Under the pieces are notes generated by a model. It worked only from the letters and a program-made list of their open reading frames with translations. It ran no database searches and was not told where the DNA came from. Positions 17,103-24,613 of a DNA stretch of 33,699 nt are shown here, piece after piece. Position numbers and translations under genes: made by a program. How positions within the stretch are numbered: the first letter of the stretch is position 1; each line of letters starts with the position of its first letter. This DNA comes from Candidatus Binataceae bacterium (GTDB lineage Bacteria > Desulfobacterota > Binatia > Binatales > Binataceae). Location: positions 1 through 33,699 of the forward strand of contig JASHQJ010000489.1 of NCBI GenBank assembly GCA_030037595.1, given 5' to 3'.

Positions 17103-17279
17103 CTACGCGGACCGGCGCATCAGGCGCGCGATCACGTATCCAATCGCGAACGCAGCGCCGACCGCGAGCCACGGCTGATCGCGAACGAACTCGCGAAGCT
17201 CGGAGCCGAAGTCATGCTGGTTGACATAGTCCTTGACAGCGTCGGTCGCACGCTCAGCGGCCCGGCCCAGTACAGCATT
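17103..17279 (-). CDS. DUF883/YqjD-like C-terminal membrane segment, no canonical start found (possible remnant)
   Basis: Manual minus-strand reading: NAVLGRAAERATDAVKDYVNQHDFGSELREFVRDQPWLAVGAAFAIGYVIARLMRRSA-stop, with the typical PWxAVGxAFxxGxxxxRLxRR ending. Not in the ORF track. Confidence 0.55.
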   Translation of the reverse strand, partial: NAVLGRAAERATDAVKDYVNQHDFGSELREFVRDQPWLAVGAAFAIGYVIARLMRRSA

Positions 17280-17452
17280 CGACTCTAAGTTCCATTGGTT
17301 TCTGAGCTTCCAGCCTCGCGTCGACGACCGAAGCTAAGCGCTCAGTCATCGAAGAGTTCAGCAATCAATGCGCCCCCAGTCCGAAATGCAGGATTAGTTC
17401 GGGGGACGGCTCGGAATCGTTGGCAATTATTTCGGTGACTGCGCAGCCGCGC

Positions 17453-17469
17453 GATGAACAATGTTCATC
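17453..17469. promoter_or_regulatory. Inverted repeat GATGAAC-AAT-GTTCATC, operator-like
   Basis: 7-bp perfect arms, 3-bp spacer, in a 440-bp noncoding gap upstream of the 17718 CDS. Confidence 0.4.
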
Positions 17470-17717
17470 CTTCACGAGAATGGGTGCCGGTGTCGTCGAG
17501 GTGTGAAAACTCTACACGATCGGAAACTTATAGATTCGGCGGCGTCAGTATTTATGTGGGTTTTTTCTGGCTCTGCTCTTGCTTGGTGAGTCGCAAAGGT
17601 CAAGCGAGAGAATCGAAGCATGACTGTGGATCAAAGAAAAAACGAACGTCCGGCGCGCAATCAATTCCCGGAGCGCAATTCCGACCGGATCATCGTTGAA
17701 AGCGTAGAGGGGTTCAT

Positions 17718-18176
17718 ATGAGAGCTCATCCGGTCGAGACCGAAACGTTGCCGGGGTTTTTTCAAGGCGAATGCATTCTGCCGTCGCAATACAACGAGAG
17801 TGGCCCGCGGCGCTACTCCGATGAGGGCCAGCGCCGCCTGCTGCTAGCGGTGCTCGAGGACGCGATCCGTTGCTACTTCGATTACAGCGGCGCGATGCGC
17901 GGGACGGATCGTTTCGAGGAGTTCAGCGAAGCGCGCGACTGGATTTATTGGACGGGCGAATCCGCAGGCCTTTCCTTCAACAACGTGTGTGAGGCTCTCG
18001 GTATCGACGCGAACTGCCTGCGAGCCGGCCTCAAACAGCGCTTCGAATCGCTTACGACCCGGATGCGCCAAGCGTCACGTGATGAAGCCGCGGGAGCACG
18101 GCCGGCCAATGTGCGGATGCGGATCAATCTCCGCGAACGCAACGGCAGGATGCGTGTAGTCGCGGCGCGGAGCTAA
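17718..18176 (+). CDS. Conserved-looking hypothetical protein, 152 aa
   Basis: LLLAVLEDAIRCYFDYSG...FSEARDWIYW...LSFNNVCEALGIDANCLRAGLKQR looks like a compact helical domain. RBS-like gagggg upstream. Confidence 0.7.
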   Translation: MRAHPVETETLPGFFQGECILPSQYNESGPRRYSDEGQRRLLLAVLEDAIRCYFDYSGAMRGTDRFEEFSEARDWIYWTGESAGLSFNNVCEALGIDANCLRAGLKQRFESLTTRMRQASRDEAAGARPANVRMRINLRERNGRMRVVAARS

Positions 18177-18303
18177 TCTCCGGATTCGGCGCGCCACCGA
18201 TCCCGCTTTGAGGCGGAAGCGGCTTGAGGTGCACGCGACATCGGCCGTAATATTTGAGCCGTTACATTGTTGTGGCAGGGACCGAGGGACCAAGTTTTTG
18301 ACG

Positions 18304-19665
18304 ATGGCGTGTGAGATCCGAGTACTGGTCGCCGAGGACGACGTCGGCACGCACGATGAGTGGCGCGAATCGCTGACGGCGTGGGGTTATCGCCCCGAGG
18401 TGGCAGAAGACGGCGTGCGCGCGCTCGAGATGGTGGAGACGTTCCATCCGCAGATCGTGCTCGCCGACCTCAGGATGCCGCGCAAGAACGGCCTCGAACT
18501 AATCACCGATATCCGCGAGCTGGGCATCAGCGTCCCGATCATCATGATCTCGGGACAGGGCGATATCCCCGACGCGGTCGAGGCGATCAAACTCGGCGCC
18601 CTCGACTACCTGCGCAAGCCCGTCGATCCGCCACATCTGCGCCAGATGCTCAAGCAGATCGCCGAGAACATCGTGATGCGCGAGGAGAACTCCTCGCTCA
18701 AGCGCCGCCTCGCTCAGGTCGGCGAGCTCGGCCCGCTGTTCGGCAATTCTCTCTCGATGCGCAAGGTGATCACGGCGATCGAGCGGCTCGCGCAATCCTC
18801 CGCGTCGGTAGTGATTACGGGCGAAAGCGGCACCGGCAAGGAGCTGGTGGCGCGGACGATTCACGAACTCTCACCGCGGCGCGGTGCCGCTTATGTTCCG
18901 GTCAATTGCGCCGCGATACCCGACACGCTGATGGAAAGCGAGCTGTTTGGCCACGAGCGCGGCGCTTTCACGGGTGCCGACCGCCGCAAGGAAGGATGCT
19001 TCGAGATCGCCAACGGTGGCACGCTGCTGTTGGATGAGCTGACGGAAATGAAAATCGAGCTGCAGGCCAAGCTGCTGCGCGTGATCGAAGAGCAGAAGCT
19101 GCGCAGGGTTGGCGGCACCTCGGAGATTCCAATCGACGTGCGCGTGCTGGCCGCGTCCAATCGCGACGTTGAGCAGGCCGTGCGCGACAACAAGCTTCGC
19201 CAGGATCTGTTCTACCGGCTGAACGTCTTCAACATCGAACTGCCACCTCTGCGCGAACGGATCGACGATGTGCCGCAGCTCACGCAGATGTTCGTGCAGC
19301 ACTACGCGAGCCAGAACAGTAAGCAGGTGGTTGGTCTCGACGACGAATGCCTCGAAGCGCTGCGCGCTCATCCCTGGCCGGGCAATGTCCGGCAACTGCG
19401 CAACGTCATCGAGCGCGCGGTCATCGTCTGTGAGGGCTCATCGATCCGCAAGCGCGACCTGCCCGAGGAATTTCGCGCGGCCTCATCTTCCGATGGCGGT
19501 TTTGTGCGGATCAGACTCGGTTCATCGCTCGAGGACGTCGAGAAGGAGATGATCTCGCGTACCATCGAGTTCACCGGCGGCAACAAGACCCGCGCGGCAG
19601 ACATCCTTGGCGTCAGCGCCAAAACCCTGTACAACAAGCTGGAGCGGTTCGGTCAGGAACACTGA
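18304..19665 (+). CDS. Sigma-54-dependent NtrC-family response regulator (ATG 18304 inside ORF 18208..19665)
   Basis: Receiver (VLVAEDDVG, IVLADLRMPRKNG), AAA+ (GESGTGKE, ERGAFTGA, GGTLLLDELTEM, RQDLFYRLNVF), Fis-type HTH (NKTRAADILGVSAKTLYNKL). Confidence 0.96.
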   Translation: MACEIRVLVAEDDVGTHDEWRESLTAWGYRPEVAEDGVRALEMVETFHPQIVLADLRMPRKNGLELITDIRELGISVPIIMISGQGDIPDAVEAIKLGALDYLRKPVDPPHLRQMLKQIAENIVMREENSSLKRRLAQVGELGPLFGNSLSMRKVITAIERLAQSSASVVITGESGTGKELVARTIHELSPRRGAAYVPVNCAAIPDTLMESELFGHERGAFTGADRRKEGCFEIANGGTLLLDELTEMKIELQAKLLRVIEEQKLRRVGGTSEIPIDVRVLAASNRDVEQAVRDNKLRQDLFYRLNVFNIELPPLRERIDDVPQLTQMFVQHYASQNSKQVVGLDDECLEALRAHPWPGNVRQLRNVIERAVIVCEGSSIRKRDLPEEFRAASSSDGGFVRIRLGSSLEDVEKEMISRTIEFTGGNKTRAADILGVSAKTLYNKLERFGQEH

Positions 19666-19730
19666 CGCGGCCGGATCGCGCGCGTGGCTAAGCATCGGGC
19701 TATGCCCGGCGCCGTGCGCCTCGAACATCT

Positions 19731-21539
19731 ATGCGTCTTAGGGCAAGACTAGCCTGGTTGTTCCTGGCCCTGTTGCTCATTCCGATTCTCTCAATGAGTC
19801 TAATCTCGCTCGACTATATCGTCGGGCAGATGATTGTTGACCTGTCTCACTCGACCGATCTGATGGTCGAGTTGATCTTCGAGCAGATTCGCGGCGCGCT
19901 TACCCAGCAGCAGTCGAGTATCACCGCCGCGCTCACGCAAGACAATTCGCTCGCCGGCCTGCTCGGCTCGGCGCAGGCCTTTGGCCCCGATGTGGTGTCG
20001 GCCTCGATTCTCACGCCCGACGGCACGGTTCTGATGTCGGCGAATACCGACGATGTCGGCAAGCCCGCACCGCAGATGCCGCCGCTCGCCGACCTGGAGC
20101 AGCGCGCCTCGAGCTGGTGGCTATTCGCATCGATTCCGAGCGTAATAAGCGCGAGCGTTTATGACGCCAGGCGCGAGGTTCAGGTCAACGGCAAAACGGC
20201 CGCTATCATCTCGGTCGGCGTTACCACGGCGCTGATCGCGGACAAGGCCCGGCATCTCCTGCTGACATTTATCGCGATCGCGGCGATCTTGACCGCCATT
20301 GCTTGGCTCGCAGTCTCGCTTGTCGCCAACCGCATCTTGTTTCAGGTTGCGGCGCTGACCCTGGGTCTCGAGCAACTGGCAGCCGGTCGCACGCCGATCG
20401 AAGTCGAGGTCGAGGGCCGCGACGAGTTAAGCACGCTCGCGGAAAAGTTCAACGAATTGTCGCGCCAGGTGCGCTCCGATCGCTCGCGTCTCGATGCCGA
20501 TCAGGCGCATCTGTTTGACGTCGTTCGCTCGATCCAGGATGCCGTCGCGCTGCTCGATGCCGACGGTGTCGTGCTGTTCGCGAACAAGGCCGCGCGCGAG
20601 CGCCTGGCGCCCGAGGCGCAGTCTTTCGAGGGTGCACGCGTCGAGGTGGCCCTCGGCGAGAAGCATCCGTTGGTGACGTTGGTTCGCTCGACGTTTGAGA
20701 CCGGCACGGAAGCGCACGATGTGCCTGTCGATCTGCCGCAAGGCAACTCGCTCCTGGTTTCCTTCTTCAGGATGGGACAGAACCGCAAGCCGGCCGGTCT
20801 CGTGATCGTAATGCGCGATATGAAACCGGTGCTGGAATTGGAGAGCGCGCTGGACACGTCGAATCGTTTGGCGCGACTCGGCACGCTGGTCTCCGGTATG
20901 GCTCATCAGCTGCGAAGTCCTCTGCATGGCATGAATCTTCGCCTCGAACTGTTGCGCGATGGACAGGGCGAAGGCGCGCATCGTCATATCGACAAATTGC
21001 GGCAGGATGTTACGCGGCTCGACCAGGCAATCGAGGCGATACTGCGTTTCACCAGGCCGGCGGAACTGCACGTGACGGATTTCGACATGAATGAGCTGAT
21101 CCGCGAGATCGGCTCACGCGCAATCACTAGCGACAAGGTGATGCCGGATTACGACCTCGACGCGGGAGCGACCGTTCGCGCGGACCGCGGGATGGTCGCA
21201 GAGGCGTTGACCAATCTGGTGGTGAACTCTGTGCAAGCGATGCCGCAAGGCGGACGCTTAAGCTTCCAGACAAGACGGAGCGGTAGCGCGATCGAGATCA
21301 GGGTGACGGACCAGGGAGTTGGAATCCCTAAAGACAAGTTGGACCGAATCTTTGACCTCTATTACACGACTAAGGCGGGCGGAAGTGGACTTGGATTACC
21401 ATTCGCGATGCGTGCAATTGAGTTGAATCACGGTAAGATAGTTCTCAATTCCGAAGTGGGTCGCGGAACGATCTGTACTATTATTTTGCCGATGGCCGTC
21501 GATGTGCCTGCCCGCGTCATCTCGAGCAATTCAGGCTGA
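19731..21539 (+). CDS. Sensor histidine kinase (TM sensor, HAMP, PAS, HisKA, HATPase_c)
   Basis: LVSGMAHQLRSPLHGMNLRLELLR (H-box), NLVVNSVQAMPQGG (N-box), VTDQGVGIPKDKLDRIFDLYYTTKAGGSGLGLPFAMRAIE (G-boxes). Directly downstream of the NtrC-type gene. Confidence 0.95.
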   Translation: MRLRARLAWLFLALLLIPILSMSLISLDYIVGQMIVDLSHSTDLMVELIFEQIRGALTQQQSSITAALTQDNSLAGLLGSAQAFGPDVVSASILTPDGTVLMSANTDDVGKPAPQMPPLADLEQRASSWWLFASIPSVISASVYDARREVQVNGKTAAIISVGVTTALIADKARHLLLTFIAIAAILTAIAWLAVSLVANRILFQVAALTLGLEQLAAGRTPIEVEVEGRDELSTLAEKFNELSRQVRSDRSRLDADQAHLFDVVRSIQDAVALLDADGVVLFANKAARERLAPEAQSFEGARVEVALGEKHPLVTLVRSTFETGTEAHDVPVDLPQGNSLLVSFFRMGQNRKPAGLVIVMRDMKPVLELESALDTSNRLARLGTLVSGMAHQLRSPLHGMNLRLELLRDGQGEGAHRHIDKLRQDVTRLDQAIEAILRFTRPAELHVTDFDMNELIREIGSRAITSDKVMPDYDLDAGATVRADRGMVAEALTNLVVNSVQAMPQGGRLSFQTRRSGSAIEIRVTDQGVGIPKDKLDRIFDLYYTTKAGGSGLGLPFAMRAIELNHGKIVLNSEVGRGTICTIILPMAVDVPARVISSNSG

Positions 21540-21543
21540 ACGA

Positions 21544-22311
21544 ATGCTGAACTATGGGCATCGCGCGTTGTTCGGCGCGATTTGCCTGATGTCGATGCAA
21601 ATGGCTGCTTGCACCGGGTTGCAGCAGTACGCCCCGTGGTCTCAGGGTGAGCAAGCGGCCTCCGAGGCGTCGAATGCTCCTTCGGCGCTCGCCACTCCGG
21701 CGCCGCCTACTGCAGCCGCCGCGGCGCACGGCGGCGTTTCAGCCAGTGTCCCGGAGAAGCGGGCGTCACAAAGCGCCCAGCGGTTGGTATCGGCGAGAGC
21801 CGCACAGGCGTCGGCTAATGCGCTGAAGGCTTCCAAGCAAGCAGCGCTTGCGTCCAAGGAGGCAGCAGGTGCAGTCGCCGCGCTACAGCCCGGAGCCAAG
21901 CAGGAGGAGACGTCGAAAAGCGCGGGCATCCCCGGCAGCACGGTGCCGCCGGGAGCGCCGGTCGTTACCCTCGGACAAGCTGCACCTTCTTCAGTGGGCG
22001 ACGCGCCTTCAAGCATTGGCGATTTACCGCCTCCCGCGGCGGGTGCCGCTGTCGCGTCGGCCGGGGATGACATACATCTCCAGGCCGATCGAATGATTCA
22101 CGAGGTCAGCGAAGAAGCGAAGAAAATTGACAGCAAAAATCTCGATGGCGATGAAAAACGGCGCGAAACGATCGCATTGCGCCTCATCAAGAGCGCCGAG
22201 AAATCCTACGCCGACCAGGATTACTCCGCCGCCTACAGCTTGGCTGTCAAAGCCTCGATTCTGCTGAAGCCGCTTCCCGAGACAACGTCGGCTGCCTCGC
22301 CGGCGAGGTAA
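21544..22311 (+). CDS. Ala/Ser/Pro-rich lipoprotein of unknown function (ATG 21544 inside ORF 21502..22311)
   Basis: MLNYGHRALFGAICLMSMQMAAC lipobox, long Ala-rich low-complexity region, C-terminal helical region ADQDYSAAYSLAVKASILLKPL. 4 nt after the histidine kinase stop. Confidence 0.75.
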   Translation: MLNYGHRALFGAICLMSMQMAACTGLQQYAPWSQGEQAASEASNAPSALATPAPPTAAAAAHGGVSASVPEKRASQSAQRLVSARAAQASANALKASKQAALASKEAAGAVAALQPGAKQEETSKSAGIPGSTVPPGAPVVTLGQAAPSSVGDAPSSIGDLPPPAAGAAVASAGDDIHLQADRMIHEVSEEAKKIDSKNLDGDEKRRETIALRLIKSAEKSYADQDYSAAYSLAVKASILLKPLPETTSAASPAR

Positions 22312-22382
22312 TTTCCTGCGCGATGCCCTGATAGGTCACCCGTCAGTGGAATAATTTACCCTTAAAGTCCTCGATCGCCGGC

Positions 22383-22508
22383 TCAAATCCCTTGCAGATA
22401 CTGGAATTTTTCAATGGTCTCGCTCTTGCTGCCGTTCTTTGGCGGAGAGGCGAATTCGCTTTGATAGCGCGGATATCTTGTCGGACTTCTCACGAATTTA
22501 CGGGGCAT
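22383..22508 (-). CDS. Possible 41-aa small protein
   Basis: Manual reading: MPRKFVRSPTRYPRYQSEFASPPKNGSKSETIEKFQYLQGI-stop in an otherwise empty 270-bp gap; no strong RBS seen. Confidence 0.25.
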   Translation of the reverse strand: MPRKFVRSPTRYPRYQSEFASPPKNGSKSETIEKFQYLQGI

Positions 22509-22581
22509 CGAGGACAAATCTTTTGAACCCCGCGATTACCAAGCGGACAAGGCTCTCCGGCGACATGACGGATGAAACACC

Positions 22582-22941
22582 ATGTCCGAGATGGAGAAAC
22601 ATCGCCCGCCCCTGAGCACGCCTGGACACTTGTCCGACTCCGAGACCGGGCGTCGATCTGTTTTGGATCGCGGTACCGAAAATTCGCTTGCACGGTTCGC
22701 ATATGAGTTCAGCGTTGAAATCAATGACATCCTCAACGCTGCCGCGCTCAGGCTCGCGCTGCTCAGATGGCAGCCGAACGGCGCCCGCAGCGAAGGCGAT
22801 ATCGTGCGCCTGGCAAAGATGATCGATCGCGCAGGCAGCCTGGTCCGATGGCTCCAGGACCGCTCGTTCGCTGCCCTGGAGCACCACCGCGGCCGTGCAC
22901 GGTCTTCGCACGGACGAGACCGAAAACGATTTGGACATTGA
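22582..22941 (+). CDS. Hypothetical protein with a degenerate HisKA/DHp-like segment
   Basis: FAYEFSVEINDILNAAALRLALLRWQPNGARSEGDIVRLAKMIDRAGSLVRWLQDRS resembles a DHp helix pair (compare AHQLRSPLHGMNLRLELLR in the 19731 kinase) but lacks the phospho-acceptor His. Confidence 0.45.
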   Translation: MSEMEKHRPPLSTPGHLSDSETGRRSVLDRGTENSLARFAYEFSVEINDILNAAALRLALLRWQPNGARSEGDIVRLAKMIDRAGSLVRWLQDRSFAALEHHRGRARSSHGRDRKRFGH

Positions 22942-22946
22942 TTGCT

Positions 22947-23222
22947 ATGAAGAGATCCGCATCAAAAAGTCTAACGGCGATCGTGGCGCTCCTCGCATTG
23001 GTCAGCGTTTCTGCTTGCGCCACGCACCAGGAAACCCAAACTACACAAACGACGACAACTCCGGCCTACAGCGATGATTCCTCGCCGCCGACAGAGACGA
23101 CGACGACCACAACCATGAGCGATGAACCGGACAGCGTAGTCGGCTCGGTTTTTCACGCGGTCGGGACAGTGATCCTCTTTCCGTTCAGATTGATCGGCGA
23201 CGCGCTGGGCTTGATTTTCTGA
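22947..23222 (+). CDS. Small lipoprotein, Thr-rich (ATG 22947 inside ORF 22767..23222)
   Basis: MKRSASKSLTAIVALLALVSVSAC lipobox, Thr-rich spacer, hydrophobic C-terminus VVGSVFHAVGTVILFPFRLIGDALGLIF. Confidence 0.7.
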   Translation: MKRSASKSLTAIVALLALVSVSACATHQETQTTQTTTTPAYSDDSSPPTETTTTTTMSDEPDSVVGSVFHAVGTVILFPFRLIGDALGLIF

Positions 23223-23250
23223 CGCGGTCGCTGGAGCGGCTCGTGGTCCG

Positions 23251-23538
23251 TTACTTCGCCGCCCGCGCCGCTTTGTTCTTCGGCCGATTCATCGAGCCGT
23301 GCACCGTATGTTTGCCCGGCCTGCGTTCGAGGTCATGAACCCACGTCTCGATATCGGACAGTACAAAGCGGTACGACTTGCCGAGTTTGAAGCCTGGCAA
23401 CCCATTCTCCCGCAACAGGCGATAGATTGTAGAAGTGTGACAGTGCAGATAGTCGGCGAGTTGCCGCACGGTAAGGACCTGGTTGGCTAGTTCCACGTTG
23501 AGTGGTTCCTCCGTTCGACGCTCTTCGAGACGATTCAA
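23251..23538 (-). CDS. Excisionase-family (HTH_17, MerR-like) DNA-binding protein
   Basis: VLTVRQLADYLHCHTSTIYRLLRENGLPGFKLGKSYRFVLSDIETWV. Confidence 0.9.
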   Translation of the reverse strand: MNRLEERRTEEPLNVELANQVLTVRQLADYLHCHTSTIYRLLRENGLPGFKLGKSYRFVLSDIETWVHDLERRPGKHTVHGSMNRPKNKAARAAK

Positions 23539-23724
23539 GACCCTAGCAAAATGTACATCTTGCAGGCAATTAAGACCGTTAGTAGCGGCCAGCTCTCGGC
23601 TTTAAACCCGGCCCGCGCGGCCGGATCCACTTTTCCCCCCTGAGCCGATCGAGGTGCCGTTCAGAACGCCGGACCTGGGACCCTGCAGAGTCAATACGCG
23701 GTCGCGAGCCAGACCGCTCGGCAT

Positions 23725-23970
23725 TCAGGAGGTAGCGGGCTTGTTCGTCATTCGTTTCTTTCGCCACTCTTCGATAGAGCGAAGATTGAAGCGCCAATCG
23801 CTGCCCAGTTTGAAACCGGGAATCTCCCCTTTCTGAAGCAGTCTGCGAATCGTCGCCTCGTGGCAATTGAGGTACGACGCTAGCTCGCTCATCGTAATGA
23901 TTTCCGCTCTCTGCGAAGGAGGTGGGGCATCGGACGTGGCTGTACCCTTACGACGACTGTTCGCAGGCAT
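23725..23970 (-). CDS. Excisionase-family (HTH_17) DNA-binding protein, paralogous to 23251..23538
   Basis: IITMSELASYLNCHEATIRRLLQKGEIPGFKLGSDWRFNLRSIEEWRKKR. Confidence 0.9.
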   Translation of the reverse strand: MPANSRRKGTATSDAPPPSQRAEIITMSELASYLNCHEATIRRLLQKGEIPGFKLGSDWRFNLRSIEEWRKKRMTNKPATS

Positions 23971-24230
23971 AAAAGCCCAAGAGGACTAAAGACTACTTAT
24001 GGAAGGAAATCATAACTATTAAGAAGTGGCAATAGGAACTATCGCTCAGCGTAGTGGATCACAGAATGGCACAAAACTGCCGTTTGAAGTCAAAAATGCT
24101 TGAATGGTTGTCTAATTACTAAGACGTGGTGACTTTCTATCATCGATTGCAGACTTCGCTTTAAACTTCATTACAAAAAAAGACCAACGAGCGTTCAGAT
24201 CGACGGCGCATCGCGCATTTGCCTTATATG

Positions 24231-24258
24231 ATTCTTAATGTAAGAATTTGTTAAGAAT
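24231..24258. promoter_or_regulatory. Operator-like cluster ATTCTTA-ATG-TAAGAAT-TTGT-TAAGAAT
   Basis: Perfect 7-bp inverted repeat plus a third copy in direct orientation about one helical turn further on, in an AT-rich intergenic region. Confidence 0.5.
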
Positions 24259-24309
24259 GTTGCTTTAATTTTGCACGCGTCTTTCCTGCGTCTCTGCTGA
24301 AAATCTGAG

Positions 24310-24531
24310 ATGAATCGGCCAGCTACTGCCTCTCGCTCGAGCTCCAAACCGCCACAAGAAGTCATCAAGCGATGGCTGGCGGGTCAGCGATGCCGCCGAT
24401 GCGCCCAGCACGACACCGAGAAGATGGGCGGAGTGCTGCTTGTGCTCCGGAACGACGACGACGAGCTTGAAGTTTTACCCTTCTGTTACGAGTGCGCCTG
24501 GAAGGTCTTCAAACAGGGCGAGCAGCTCTAG
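24310..24531 (+). CDS. Small Cys-pair protein (candidate zinc ribbon), 73 aa
   Basis: RCRRCAQHD...PFCYECAWKVF; two CxxC-type pairs. Confidence 0.7.
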   Translation: MNRPATASRSSSKPPQEVIKRWLAGQRCRRCAQHDTEKMGGVLLVLRNDDDELEVLPFCYECAWKVFKQGEQL

Positions 24532-24613
24532 TCCGCTAGTTTCGCATCGCGATCCGCCAAATCCGTTCAGAATTGACGCCGCCGGGCTGAGGTAAACTTC
24601 AGACTCGGCTATC

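Noticed and set aside
20427-21071. 214-aa minus-strand ORF opposite the histidine kinase
   Set aside because: Shadow ORF; the plus strand carries the H-box and neighbouring kinase motifs.
23251-23970. Active integrative element based on excisionase-type genes
   Set aside because: No integrase, att-like direct repeats or cargo recognised in the window; better treated as regulators for now.
24067-24082. TGGCACAAAACTGCC as a possible sigma-54 promoter
   Set aside because: The GG-GC spacing is one base short of the required TGGCAC-N5-TTGC arrangement.
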